From: Dicaeum eximium
Lineage: Eukaryota; Chordata; Aves; Passeriformes; Dicaeidae
DNA length: 64,000 nucleotides
Direction of reading: 5' to 3'
Assembly: GCA_013396995.1 (NCBI GenBank)
Contig: VWZP01008131.1
Coordinates: forward strand, 434,001-498,000
Within the stretch, counting starts at the first letter, position 1; the number at the start of each line of letters is the position of its first letter. Both the position numbers and the translations under genes were made by a program. Of this stretch, positions 1-14,300 are shown in pieces. The notes below the pieces were generated by a model that did not search any database, was not told the origin of the DNA, and worked only from the letters and a program-made list of their open reading frames with translations.

Positions 1-3000
1 TTCCCCTTTCTTGCTTCCAGCCTGAATTTGATCCATCACACTGGGGAAAAGTAAAATTCAGGCTCTGTGATTTATGCAAGTCATTCCATGTGGCTCCATT
101 TTTTTTTCTCTTTTTAAACCATTGTTGTTATTATTGTGATTGTTATTTTCTTAGACAGACTTTCCTCAGCCCTTCCCACTGACTTCCATGTCCAGCTCAC
201 TACTTGGAAAATTGCTTTTTAGGATGCATGTTTTTGCAAAGCATATCTTGAGAAGTGTATCAGGAGGAGTTTAATGTGCAAGGCAGCAGCACTGTCAGAG
301 GTTGGGAATGCAGCTGCCTGGCCAAAACCTTCCACTGCAGCAGTAAAGGGTCAGAGAAAACCTCCCAGCTGCCAGAACTCTGCATGCTGCCCCTCACCAC
401 CGTGATCCAGACACAGCCTTTGCACTCAGCTTCTGGTGCAAGCCTGAAGGCTGCTCATCCCCATTTCGTGTACCATGTTTCTCAACCTGCTGTGTTTTCC
501 ACTGAACAAGGAAACAAATACAATTAAAACAGAAAGAGGACTGTTCCCAGTGTCTCCAATATCCACAAGAATTCTAACAGCTCTTCAGTTACTTTGTTTG
601 GTTTTTAAACCATGCAAGGCCAAGATGAATTATCTCAGTGAATCCTGAACTAGGTCGTTGTCTATCTCGTCTCCCCACAGCAGCCTCACCACAAGGTCCA
701 CACACTAATGGTTTAATTACAGAGCCTCAGGAAATGAGAAAGGCAAAAAGGCAGACGATCACAGCAGGAACGCATTAATAGTCTTTTTATCTTACAGAAT
801 AAATTTGTTTATCTGCTATTTCAAAGGTCCAATGTGGCAATTAACTCTTCTGTTTGCAAACTGACACTGCTGCTTTGTGCTGCAGCTATAATTACCATCA
901 GCATGGCATCGCAGCAGCTCTGAATGCTGGAGTTAGCCAGTTGCTGAGAAAATCCCTCTTGCAGGCCCCTTGCTTCACCAAGAGCCCGTTTATTGTGTTA
1001 TGGGGCATTTTCTAGACTTCCACAAGCTAAGCTTTCTGCACCAAAGAGTCACTGGAAGGGATATTCCACAGAGCTGCTGCACCATTGCTACTGAAACAGG
1101 TCACACCTGGAACCCCAAGGTGAGGAGGATGAAACAAGCTGAGGATAATATTTCTCTGCTGCAGTGTTTGAAACCTCTTCTGGGATCAAAGCAGCAGCCA
1201 CAGCAGGGGTTAATGCCCACCATTCCTTTGGAATGGAAGGCCAAAAAAAGGCAAGATAATGTTCATGGGATAAAAATATTTTCTACAAATCATTGATTTG
1301 GTTGAGAGAGATAAGTGCCCATATTATTACTTTTCTTGATTTGAATAATGAATTTCTGGAAATTCTGAATAATAAGCTTCTCCTTAAGAAATGATATTTG
1401 GATATGTTTTCTACCTTTGTGCGCAAATAAAGTGGTTACAGGTCATACCCTGCGATAAATGAGAGTACACAGTGTGAACAGCTCTGCAGCAGTACCCACG
1501 TGAAGCAGCTGATTTAGCACCCACTGCCATGCCCACCCAGAGACACAGCCTGCATTTTAAAAGCTTTAAAAGTCTGCCCTTACAGTCGTACAGCCAGCCA
1601 AGCTGAGCTGCTTCACGCCATCCAAAGTTTCTCTAAGCAGGAGTAATTCACATATTCCCTGGAGCTCAAACAATTTAAACAATTCTTTTTAGCTGCTTAG
1701 CTGTTTAAGTTTGGTGGACTTCTTGATACCTGTAACTACAAACATTTTATATCTCACTGACCAAAAGGTAAGGAAACACACAGTTTTAAAAGATATTTCT
1801 TCACACCTAATAATCTAATCTTCTTGAGTATTATATAAGACCCAAATGCTGATTGGTCCTTGGACAGGACAAGTACATAGTAGGAGCAGTACAGAGGAAT
1901 AAAAGGAGAAAGCAGGAGCACAATAAGTGACAGGATCATACTTTTGGACGTGCTCTGCCAACAGCAACAGACCAATCTCCACAAAACATTTGGATTTTAA
2001 CACAGCCTTACTTAAACAGGCAACTTCATCTTTTGCCATCTTCATTTCCACAGTACAGCCCACCTGTTCCTTAATTAACATTTTATATACCATCCACCAT
2101 CTGCTTTATCAGCTAGCACAAAAATAACATATACTTTCAACCTTTCAAATCTATGAGCTCAAATTCATCCCTATTTTTTTAGCACACACTGTAGCAATAC
2201 TTGAAAGACCACTATTGAAATAGTACCCATATATTTCATAATATGTATTATATTGCATTCCTATTGTCATTTTGGCCATCCAAGTTTTTTGCCTTATAAT
2301 CCAATTTTCATTTCTGAGCTGAAATTCAAGAAGCACAGGTCAAATATGCACTTCATTTTACAATTATAACCAGAGTGTGGAGCACAGCTGAGAGCTGATG
2401 CAAAGTTAAAATCTTCTAGGGTATTTCCAACTGGAAGCAGCATTCTGTCTTCTCACTCCTTTCTGAAAACACACAAACACATTCCCACTTCAAGCCTTCA
2501 TTTCTGGACTTACACTTCCAGTCTCCTTTAAAACTAACCAAGTAAACAGACAGTGGGAAGCCTACAAAGTGGAGAAAAAAAAAATCCACAAAGGCGAGGA
2601 AGCTTAGCCAAGATCAGCCCCCTCATTCCATTCCCATCTACTCAGTCACATAAATATTTTTGCAGGCACAAAGAATGACTAGAAGTGCTTCTTAAGCACT
2701 CCCATCTCGTATCAGATTATGACTCTGGATTTGCAGCCCCAGCCTGCTCTGCTCTCATGGCAGTCAGTGCTGCTCCTCAGCACGTCACCAACTCGTCAAT
2801 CAGAAATGATCTGCAGTTCAGTGCCTGGGGATGCCGAGCACACACAATTCCTTTCATAAGCCCTTGGAACAGAGAGACAGAGAGCACAGCACTCAGGAGG
2901 CAAGAGCTGCAATGATTCTCCTGCCCTCCCTGCACCTAAAGTCCAGTCAGGGGCTCAGCCCAGCTCTGCCTGTGCCAGCACCCAGAGCCACCTTGCAGGG

Positions 3001-6000
3001 CTCGCTGCCGGCAGCCCTGGCACGCGCTGGCCACCGTGGGTGCCCACAGAGCTGCCCAACTGCAGCTGCCCTGCAGATCAACACCCAGCCACAATTAACC
3101 TGGGCTTTATCCCGGGATTAGCTGGGACACAGGCTGAGCTACCAAGGGGGGGGTGAAGGGATGGACACACTGAGGGCTTTTTAAAAACAATCAAACAAAC
3201 AATTCCTAATCAGAAATTAAATCCAATTATGATGAAAGTCGAGTGTGGAACTGGAAAAACCAACCTTCCCAGATCTGTGCAACACAGCTTGCTTTGTCAT
3301 TAGCATCTGCCGTTCCCATACTGCTACCATAACAGGCAGTGCTGAGGGCACAAAACCTCTTTAATTTCTACATATGAAATAAAATTAGATTTCTTCTCAC
3401 CAAGAGAGGCTTCACACCAGCCTCAACGATTCTCCCCATGGCAGCATTATTCTAGCCCAAGCACACACTCCTACCAAATGCCCTCACTCAGAGATAACAG
3501 CTAGCAAGAAAAGCACTGTCTTCACTTTTGTTCTCCTTAACTATTAGTAAAGGAACAGGCAGACATTTTCCAAAATCATTCTGGTCTCAACAGAACTTTG
3601 GAAGAGGCAACTTCTGGGGGAAAAATACAAAATAATTCATTTCTATGCCTTCTTCAAACTCTATTTGGATCAATATAAGCAGTAGTTTTATTATGTTTGA
3701 AAAAACAACTTATCCAATGAAAAAAATCTGGGGCTTTCAGAATTGACTCCAGAAGACCAAATTAACATTAAATACAGAGTCTCTTAAAAAACATGGGTCT
3801 GGAAAATACATCTGCACCATCTGTAGACTAGAATGACAACAATGGGAACATGTTCCTTACAGAGAGCAGGGTGGAGCAGGCATTCTTTATTTGCTGGAAC
3901 GTGAATAACACCACAAAGACACGTTTAACACAGGCTTCTTTCCTAGGCAAACGCTGCAATCAGATCTATGGCCATCGTGCTTTTATAAGACAGACTTTCA
4001 GGGCTGTTATTATAAGAGATAAATGAAGGGAAATGGACACTTCCAGCCCACGAAGCAGTGCCTGCTTTTCAAAGCATTGTTTGCATTTTTCAAATCATTA
4101 AAAGGGAAGGAAACCAAGTAGAAGCTAAGAACAGCTCATTTGGAATTCAAGCGGATTCTCTCCCCACAGTGGAATTCCAGCCCTGCACTGGGAGAAAGGT
4201 TGGCTGGGGGAGGGAGCCAGGCTCGGCAGCACCGGGCAGGGCCCCTGCTCGCTCACAGAAGCTGCTGGAAAGCTGCTCTCATCCTCAGCTGCTCTCGCAG
4301 ATCCAGCAGCTATAAATACCAGCTCCCCAGCTGGTGTTCTTGGAGAACAGCACGCCAGCAGGCTCTGCAGCAGGCAGCAGCCAGCCGAACCAGGCTGCTC
4401 TCCCTGCCTGCAGAGCTGACCCAAAACCCTTCCCAAACCTGCACTGCCAATGGTTACCTGGGCTGGTCCTAGAGCAGAGACCAGCTCTGTGTGGGGCTGG
4501 GTGAGTGCTCCAGCTCAGCTCTGGGCTCATGTCTTCTGCCTCAAGGCAGGTAGAACAGTATCTGCCTTCCCCGGCTGCCCTGACTTGAGCACCAAGAGTC
4601 AGTGCAAGAGCCAAGGGCCTCTCCTAAGACCATTTCCACCTTCAGACACATGCCAGCACATTGAGAGACCACCATGCAGCACTGGAATCTTGTGGAGCCA
4701 GGTATTAAGGATTTCAGCCCACTAAGTCAGTTTGGTCATTTCTTAACAGTGGATGTCTCTGGAAGAATTTGTGCAGTGAATGAAAATATCCAATTCTTAA
4801 AGTAGTTCCTACTGACAATTTGCATTCTCTTTACTTCTATTTGCATACTAAAAGGTGGCAGTTTGTTTAAGCATTTGATAAAAAGAATCACCTCTAGAGG
4901 CCCAGCTCTGTGTCAGTGGGCACTGTTTCTGAAGGGGAAGCATTTCCCATGGGGAATCACCACTGACAGAACCTGCTCAGGGTTCATTAGTAATACTTCT
5001 GCTATGGTTCCCTACTAACTTCATAACATAATGTAGTCTAACTGCATTCAACATCAGCTGGAACACCCTAGTCATCATCCCACAGTCTCACTCCAGAACC
5101 AGCATTTGCATCTCTAGCATTTAAAGATCATTAAATGTTCATCTTCCCCCAGCTCCTCAAAGTCATCGTCTAAATTTTTTTAATAGTGCAGAATTAACAC
5201 TTCCAGCTATTTTTATTCAATCTTGAGAAAGGCTTTAGAAGGAAAACCAAGCACCTAAAAATCCACATTTTTATTTCTTCTCCAAAAAATATTCCAGGCT
5301 TGTAGCAAAACATATGAGCTGTCAGAGCTGCAGGGCATTCAGAGACTGTGACTAAGACAGAATTGTGGACAGAGCAAACCCTAATGCTGCAAAACACAGA
5401 GAACTCTAATGCTCATGTTGGTAACAGCACAGTCACCACAAGAGTTGGGATAACCTCTGCTGTTGTGACCTCTTGGACTTGTCTTTCAAACCTCAACCAC
5501 AAGACCTTTCAGGCATCCTCCATGTGACCCCATTTATCTCCCCATAAAGAGCCTGTTTTGATAACACACCCACCGTGAGTGCAATGCAGAATTATCATAT
5601 TGACAAGCATTCATTCAGCTTGCACCACGAACAAGGATTTACAGACCAGAAAAATCAGGGAAGGGGTGAACTGACATTCCTGCAATGCTGTTTATTTGCC
5701 CAAGACAACCTCATCACGCAAGATACCAGGAGAAAACAGTAGAAACGCTTGGGGAAAAGAAAACAAACAAGAAAACCAAGCTGTATGCTTTAAGAACCAA
5801 TTCTTTTTGGCAGGCACAAGGCATCAGAAAGGGAATATGCTTATTTTTTGAGATATCTAAAATTATTATTTTCATAAGACAGACTTCGAGTCAAAACTAT
5901 ATCAATAAAAGAGATGGCTGAATTATTTATGAGGTTACCTTACTCTATGAACCTTTCAATAGTTTTGACTTTTGTATTATATTTCAAGTACTAATTTCGA

Positions 6001-9000
6001 CAAACATGCAATAAATCAAAAGCCTTTTAAGTTCAGTCCTGCTTTCCCACCCATTTTTAATTTGCCCCAGAACAACTGCATAAAGCAGCACACATCTTAA
6101 AGAGAAAAAAAAAAAGAAAAAAGCACAACAAAGGAGAAATTAAAATTAGATGTTTCTGTATTAGGTTTTTTGGTTTGGTTTGGTTTATTTTATATAAACA
6201 TTTAAGAACATTTAGACCTGAGGTTTATACACCTTAGGGAGAAGAAATCCCCAAACAACAAAGCAACCATTAGAAGAAATACACTTTTTCTCACGACAAC
6301 CTCTACAAATGAACTCCAGAACGTCTTCCCAAGGTTTTGTGATGCCAAGGATGCCTGGATGAGAAGCTGACAGCCATATGTCCCCAGCAGCAGCTGGGAT
6401 TATTGCTGCTGGCAGATGGAGCACTCCTCCAGGCCTATTTTTATTAAACATCCAATGCCTTCAGCAGCCACAAAAGAACCTGCCAACATTACTGACACAC
6501 AGATCACTGCTGAGCTGAAATCCCACCAGGTAATCTCCAGTACTGGCCTGAGGATCCAGGTGCCCTCAGATCTTCCAAGGTAACCTGGAGTGTGCAGGTG
6601 CACCTTTCCACTCTGTGGCAAACAGAACACACAATGATCTCAGATGAACTGCAGTTTGAGAACTTTGCTTTACTCTGTCCCTTGCACGTACAAGATGCTA
6701 AACCTCATTTCCATTCATCTAGTGCACAATTAATTGCAACAGACACATTCCAAGTAGGGTACTTGCTTGTTTCCTTGTTTCATTTGTTTCATTTTTAAAA
6801 CACACATTTAGATTTTTAAAAGAATAAGCCTGCTGGGCTCTTTGCTAGTGATTAGTACCTAAATGCTGTCTTGTAGCTCCTAGTTTGAACCTCTGCTTCA
6901 ATTTCATTTGTTTTTATTTATGCATTATTTATTTACAGGCCAGATTATCAAATCACTTCCATAAAAAAACACAAAACAAACAAACCAACCAACCAAAAAA
7001 CCAAACCAAAACAAAAAAATCCCTCAAACAAACAAAAGCCAAACCATAAAAAGCACAAGACTCAGGGAGTCTTTAGGCACAGAACAGCTTCTTTTTTCAG
7101 CTCAAATAACCCAAGGCAGCAGCTGCCAACGTGGTTTATATTTGTTACGTTTGAAAAGCCCGTACAGAATGAGCACAAGAACTACTGACACACAAAACAC
7201 TCTCAGATCTATAGTTCAGCTTTTGTGTATTACACTGCAGAATCTATTTCCCACTCACCAAAAAAACAGTTATTAATTAACTGGACAGGAATAAGTAATT
7301 AATACATTGTGGGCAAGATGCATTGGTGTAAATATTTCTGAAAAAAATTGGAAAAAGCAGGAATTAAAGACAAAACATATTCAATCAAGATATGCTGAAA
7401 ACCATGATCTATACTTTAATTATTGATTTCAAAAAGCCACTTGTGAGTTTGGCCATGCTAAGCTATCTATTCAGTAATTTAAAGAATATACTCTTCAGAA
7501 CAGAACTCCAAATGAAAACATCCTTTCAGCCGACTGAATTCACTTGCTTAGCAGGTGCTTTTGAAAACAAAATTTATGTTTCTTAGGGTGATTTCTGAGT
7601 TACAATTATCTCAAAGATGACCTTTTCTGGAATGAATACCACTCCGTTTCTGTTTTTATGGAGTTTTTTAATTACTAATTTGATGGTGACATTACCTCTT
7701 CTTTGGAAAGTATTTTGCATTCCCAAGTTAACTTAAATAGCAGAATTTTACAGCTTTTAACTTGTCCTATCTCTAAGATTCCTCCATTACCTTCTCTCCC
7801 CTACCCCCACTTGTCCCATGCCCACAGAAGAACTTCTGGCAGTATCATTCAAATGGGTCCCATCTCCAAATAGACATGATCCGAGCAGCACTGGCCTTCT
7901 GCCAAATTCCAGCCCTTTCATGCACTCAGCACATGTGACTGCAGCTGAACTGCACAATCTCAGTTTTGAAATGTGTATTTAAGACATAAAGACTGACAAT
8001 TTAAGTGCAAGTTACTCACAGTAAGAGTCCTTAACATTATGGGTTAAATAAAGATCTTAGTACAAATTCTCTTTTTCTGAGATTAAGACATACCTAGAAC
8101 TGTATTCAGCTGCACTGTCATTTTTAAACAGTGAGAAATTATAAAGACAGAGACCTATTATGGATCTTGATTAAAGGTCTTGATCTCCTAGGAGGAAATT
8201 ACATTAAAGCCAGACAGGATAACAAGTAAATTCTGTAGGAGTGCACAAGCAAATTATGTTGTTTTGCTTCTTAGGCAAAGAACTGTGTAACAAAATTGAG
8301 CATAAGCCTTCTAACCCAGAGGGACGTTCTGGTTTGCTGGCAAGCACCCTGTGAATGACAGGCAACCCCCAAAACCATAAACAGCCAAATTCACACAGAA
8401 ACCACTGAACAAAAGCAGCATGTCAGGCAACAACCCTGGTGGCATGCTGACTTCAAGAACCTACTTGGTTACATATGTCAAAAAACACTCCTTTCTTCAC
8501 ACAGTCATCTCAAACTATTTATAAATAAAGTACACATGTCATACACCTTATTATCTGTATCTTTATACAGGTTTCCTTAACATAACCCTGAGCACTTTGC
8601 CTCAGTTTCACTGTAATGCAGTAGTCTCTGCCAATACATTTACAAAACTCAGACTTGGACAAAGTTTAAAGGCAGGACCCACAAAGGATTTGCAGAATAG
8701 CTCGGCCAATCAATACATACAGAATTAAAGTTTTAGTAACTGTCAAAATCCCTTTTTAGCTATCAGACTTCACACTGCCTCATCAATCCAGTATCAGGAC
8801 AGTGCATTAGGCTTTAGTTCCAAGATAAGGGAACTTTAACTCTCTTGGAGGCTTAAAATAGTCTCTACTCAGTGTATCACCATCCTCTCAGGTTTGCCTC
8901 AACTTCATCAGTGTCAACTTCATCAGTGCACAACTGAAAAAATAACCTTCCCAAAGGCAAGATATCTAGACCTTGATCACTGCATTGGCACATTTCAAGG

Positions 9001-11183
9001 TGTGAAGCAGGAACTCCTTAGTCTAGAATTATTGAATTCCCTTTATTTTCAAATTGCTGCATCAAATATGAGTCTCAGATACACTAATTTCACTTTATGT
9101 GCTCAGCTTTTAGTCAGCAAGTTCAGACCTTAATAATGAGGAGTTCAGTAATGTAACTGTGGGGCTGCAAAAAACTGAGCATCATGAAAATGAAAGAATC
9201 TTTGGCAGAACAGCACTTAGGGCCCCCAAATCTAACACATGGCCTAAAAGCATACCAGCTGAAGAATTTCAGCTGGAAGTTAAGTGTGTCAGACAACTCG
9301 GTTAGGAAGATTATTTGGAGCAAAGATTGCTGCTGGTTTTTTTCCCCACCAAACAATGCCTTATTCATATCCTTTATTATACAATCCTCTTCTGTTCAAA
9401 CTACTCCTCTGTCCTTTGCTTTCTTGTATTTCTCCTCTAAAAGGGAAATACCGAGAAAAAACATCCCACAGACTGTAACAATGTTTAACTATTGCAACTG
9501 CTGATTTCTCTGTAATGGCCTCGATGACTTAAACCCGACCATCTGTCACAACACCCAGCTTGATCAGAGCCATAGCATTCAAACAGAAGGCTGCAGATCA
9601 GAGCACTTCAGAGTATAAAATATAGCAAAATAAGTCATTTCTGTAAAGCCATTTCCAATTAGATAAATCTGAAGTATTTTTCTGCTTTTGAAGGCTGATA
9701 CAGTCTCTTGGCAATGTCACTAGTGCAGCTCTAGCATTCAGAAACAGAACCAGTCTGGCCCAGGCCACAGCTGCAGCCCAAACCAGCGCCAGACCCTGGC
9801 TGGTCACCCTTGCTGCTGCGCCACAAACCAGGTGCTCCCACAGGCTGCTGCAACTCAAACACCTGCAGCATCTAAAACTGTTACAGAGGCACCAGTGGTG
9901 CTGCTGGAGCCCAGAGCTTGGTGGCATTTCCATAATAAATGTCCTCTAATGAAGTCTACAGTTCTTGCATTCTACTGGGATACAAAGATGGGATACAAGC
10001 ACCTGTTCTACATGAGGTGACTTCAAACCCCTCCCACCCCTACCTTAAATGGAAATTTTGAAATCCAATCCCAGGAAAGTTTCTTTGGGTAGTACTGCAC
10101 ATAAAGTCTGAAGATAAGAACTTTCTGCACTAAAAAACAAGCTCTCTTCTCTATGACACCTCTCTTCCAATGAAACCATAAACACTATATAATTTAAGTG
10201 ATCACAAGCAGAATTTAAATACCATTGCAGAAGCAGGCTGATGTACAACCTTGGCTTAAAAAAAAGGGAGAGGCCTGTATGAAACCTCCTTTGTGCTAGC
10301 AGGCATGAGTAAACACTCAAGTAATCAGACAGCAAAATAACTCAGTGCTCTTGGAGTGTTGCTTCCTACAGCTGCAGACAAGATGGCTCTACTTGATTAC
10401 CTAACAATGAAAAAGTGCCCCAAGAAGAGCAGTTCATGGGCAGAGCTGTTGGTCTGCAGATGAGGAGCGACACTCCCTCAAATGCTGTCAATGCTGCCTT
10501 GACCTCAAGTGCAAAAAACAACCAACCCAACAACCAACCAAAGTGTGCCCACGCAGAGTTTCCCACAGAACAGTGTCCTCCAAATTACACTCAACAATTA
10601 TATAGGCAGCTTAACACTTCTAATTGGTTAGGAAAGAAGATTACTTTTACGTAGTCTGTTATTTTACTGTCGTTTACACATCTGCTCTGGAAAGCATAAA
10701 ACTTGATGCCCTTTTCATCTCAGCTTTCTCACCCAAATTATGTTCTTAACCAAAAGCACATACTGCAGAATAAGCACAGCAAAACTAAAGCACCAGATCC
10801 AAGCAGGATTTATACCCCCACAATTATCATGTGGTGTTCTGCAATGTATCCCTCTATCTGCCTACCCACATGATATTCCCAAACACTCAAGTTCACAAAA
10901 AGGTTTTCACTTTAGTACTCCAACCCTTCCATAGAATTTTCAGATCAACAGAAGCAAACACCATGAACAACTGCATAAAAATCAAGACACTTGTGATTTA
11001 GACTTTCTAGTCACATTCAGAGATAATCTAGTTTGTAATGACAGCCTCAGAAAAGCAGAATAACTAAAATATTAATTCTAGACTATACGATGTACACAGT
11101 TCTCAGTCTGAGAGAAGAAAATATTTCAGTAGAAAGTTTGGGAACAGAGAAAGACTCCCTTAAGAAGACTAAAATAAACTTAC
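1..11183 (-). other. KIF1B intron 2 (partial)
   Basis: This is intron sequence downstream of the first coding exon; the next KIF1B exon was not found, so the intron exceeds 11 kb. It is AT-rich with short meaningless open frames. The only structures seen are short low-complexity tracts: A-rich near 6105-6125, T/G-rich near 6165-6190, and an A/C-rich run at about 6963-7040. I recognise no transposon, RNA gene or conserved coding block. Confidence 0.75.
6963..7040. repeat. A/C-rich low-complexity tract
   Basis: About 80 bases of imperfect AAAC, AACC and AAAAC units with no fixed period. This is a simple-sequence tract within the KIF1B intron. Confidence 0.7.
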
Positions 11184-11289
11184 TGGTTGAATTGCCTTGC
11201 ATCTGGATGATACATTTGGACTCCTTGCTGGTTTCCCGGGAGTTGAAGGGCCGGACACGAACAGCCACCTTCACTGAAGCCCCCGACAT
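11184..11289 (-). CDS. KIF1B: KIF1B first coding exon (partial gene)
   Basis: This is the start of a kinesin-3 family motor, which carries mitochondria and synaptic-vesicle precursors along microtubules. Translation from the ATG at 11289 gives MSGASVKVAVRVRPFNSRE and continues to GNSTS. This is the first beta strand of the kinesin motor domain and matches the KIF1A/KIF1B amino terminus. The exon ends ACCA with donor GTAAGTTT at 11183, leaving phase 1 after 35 codons. The acceptor upstream (TTTTTCTCCTTAG) puts the exon 5' edge at 11365, so 11290-11365 is 5' UTR. The in-frame codon at 11313 that looks like a start is TTG, not ATG, so 11289 is the start. No later KIF1B exon was found to the left, so the rest of this very large gene lies beyond position 1. 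KIF1A is nearly identical here; the choice of KIF1B rests on the neighbours UBE4B, RBP7 and NMNAT1. Confidence 0.9.
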
Positions 11290-11365
11290 CCTGGCTGCTG
11301 GCAGTACACTCAAGGAATGGAAAGTGATCGAGAGCCTTTCCAGTTATCCCTCCTGTTGGTGTTTT

Positions 11366-14300
11366 CTAAGGAGAAAAACATCATTTAGTTATTTACAGCT
11401 GTTGTATTCGAAACGTTGATAAAGTTAGGAATGTTAAAAGTCACTTCATAAATGCAATTTCTGCTTTGCAGATCACTCTCCCTTCCCCCAAAAGGTGTCA
11501 CTTCAAAGCCAGAACTGGAAATACATTTACTAGCACCTGTTCACTGTCTCCCTAGTCAAAAGTTTCTGTCACCTGAAGCAGTTCTTTTGAAGTATACAAA
11601 TATTTGGTTTTCATACAATTTCATACACTTTTCTGGAAGAAAACCAATACTTGGTTTTCTTCCAGAAAGTAAGGATGCCAACACCAAAATAAATATCTGG
11701 TTACAACATGTGTTAGGCTTAACCTAACAAAGATAATTTTAGCAGTAAAGACAGAGCTACTTAAATTTCATCATGAGGCAATGACCATATACCCCATACC
11801 CAGGCTCTCACACTGCCAATCCTTGCTGCCACAATGCTTTAGCAAGAATATTAAAACTAACTCAAGAGTCATGGGCCACAGCACTGACTTTCAGTACATA
11901 TGACTCTAGAGAAAAGGGTGTACCCTTAAAGAACCCCTTGCAGTCCTGGGAAAGTCCTCTTCTCGAAGGAAATAACTCATCAGCTACTTGTACATCTACT
12001 GATTAAAGGACACACTGTAAGGAAGAAGAGGAATCATGAATTATTGCCCTCAGGGTAAATATTACTATCTATGTTCAGGCAAATGTCCACCGTTAAATTA
12101 ATCTCCATTATCAAAATACTTGTTCAAATCCTACCACATCTAAATGAGGGAGCACTTCCATTGCAGGGAACTATCCCTGACCCCCACTATCCAAACTTCA
12201 GGGCACGTCTGAGACAGGGTTGGAATGCAGGTTACAAAAGATTGCTTTGTTTGTTTGTGTTGGTGTCAACCAGCCTCTTCCATGAGAAGAAGGGTTTTCA
12301 GCTGGTCCACAACTGAGAAGTCCAACTTACTGCCACAGGACCTGGTCAGTACTGAAGTCTAACAGCCTCAAAAATCAACAAGATTCAAAGAATAAGTCCC
12401 ACAAAAAGCTCCTACCCTTGGCTAGGAAAGCTTCCATGGCACAGCCACACAGAACCTAGATGACTGTAGTGAGCAAACATTATTTTTGATTTATCCTTAT
12501 ATGCTGAATATCTGCAATGGCCACTGCTGAAGAGAAGATTCAGAGCTGGATTATCCTTGGTCTGACTCAACGCAGACATTTCTATCTGGAACCTGACTCA
12601 GAACTCAATTCTGCTCAACCATGCACCCAGGAATCCTGACATCTTCTCTGGTTATCAATCAATGCACCATGTATCCAGTGAAATGCTCATTTCAGGGTTG
12701 TGATCACAGAAGGACAAAACTTACTAGCAGGTCTAAAGCAGAAACATTTCAGCTTTAAAGTTCCACGCTTGGTAAAAGTACTTATACATGCTTAATTCAA
12801 GTTATGACACATTTTCCCACAGTGCAAGAAGTCTTTAATAAAAGTGCAATACTTCATTAATGGCATCACATGGTGAAGGCAGAAATTAAATTACTCCCCC
12901 AAGTAGAGGCAATTTAAAGTATTCCTTATTTCCACAGGTACCTGAGGTATCTCATCAGACTAGAAGAATGTCTTTAGGAGCAAGCCAACTGAATCTCAAT
13001 GTCATTGGAACAGCAAACTGGTTTGAGCAATGATTAATGACACAGCTACACCACCAGCTCAGGGTTAGTATGGAATTTCAAAAAGCTTCACTAAAATCCT
13101 GAACATAGAGCAGAAAAAGTGCTGGGAATGAATTCACATGATGTTCTGGGTTGTTCTGGAGACTCTTTCTCTCCCTCTTGCTCAGAGGTGCCTGCTTTTG
13201 TGTGGAACAAAGTATCAAACACACAGATTCATTTTAAACTTCTTCCCCCCAGAATGCACAGGGTGGATTTTGGCTGCCCCTCCCTACCAGGCCCCTCGCA
13301 CAAGCACCTGAGCCCTCACAGCACAGCCAAGCGACAAGACTAATCCCAACCCAACTCACAGCTATTATCCAACTGACCCTGAATGTTGCTGATAGAAACA
13401 GCAATGTCACTGTACATGGCCACGCAGCGTCCTGCTTATGAAACAGTATTTAATCATCTGCCAGATGCAAAATGGTCATTTCTCCCAAGTTCACAGTGAC
13501 ACAAGTTACTCTGTCCAACCCTACTACAAAATGCTGACTACAGAGTGGAAACGTAACTTGAAAAAGAGAAAACCAAAATATGCAATAGTCTGTGGCACAG
13601 ATTTAGAAGAACAATGTTGTTAAAAGACTCTTTTTTTTATGTTCATTACAGGCTCAGAAGGCTGCCATCCGTGCTAGAATGAATCATCTCCCTCATGTCT
13701 TGGAGGGAATCTGCCAGCTGTGTCTCTTCTGGTGTTCAGTCTGCCTGAATCCAGGCAGGAGCCACGGAGGGAGGTGCTGTGTGTCTCTGAGGTGAGCTGC
13801 CCCTGCCTCCAAAACAGGTGGTGGATGCCATTCAAGTTGGTTAGTGAGCTCTGTCAGCAAAAAGCAAATCCACATTCTAGTTTTACACCTATTTACAACT
13901 AAAGATACCCATCCTGCAAGCCACACAGTGAGGTTTAATATTAAAGTGTGTAATTAAAAGAAATAATCTAAATATCTTGTCTGTTTACTGGTATTCAAGC
14001 TGACAAACCCAACTGTGTTGATGAATCACCATTCACAAGCTCGACTAGATCTGGACTTTCACACAAATATTTGAATAAACATGAAGACTTGAATACTTGG
14101 ATGTGTTTGAAAGTTTTGGCAAACCAGTTTTTATGCAATGTCGAAATACAAACGCATTGCTATTTATTTGAGTGAAGCTACAAGCAGAGCAGGGATTTAG
14201 ATTCAAATTATTATTTATACATGCAGAGAAGTCTGCAACAAGCTTGAAGTGGCTACAAAACAACGTTCAAAATCTGTGTATCTCTGCATTCCAAAAAAAC

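Noticed and set aside
11290..11313. Upstream extension of KIF1B starting at 11313
   Set aside because: The codon there is TTG; the family starts MSGASV at 11289.
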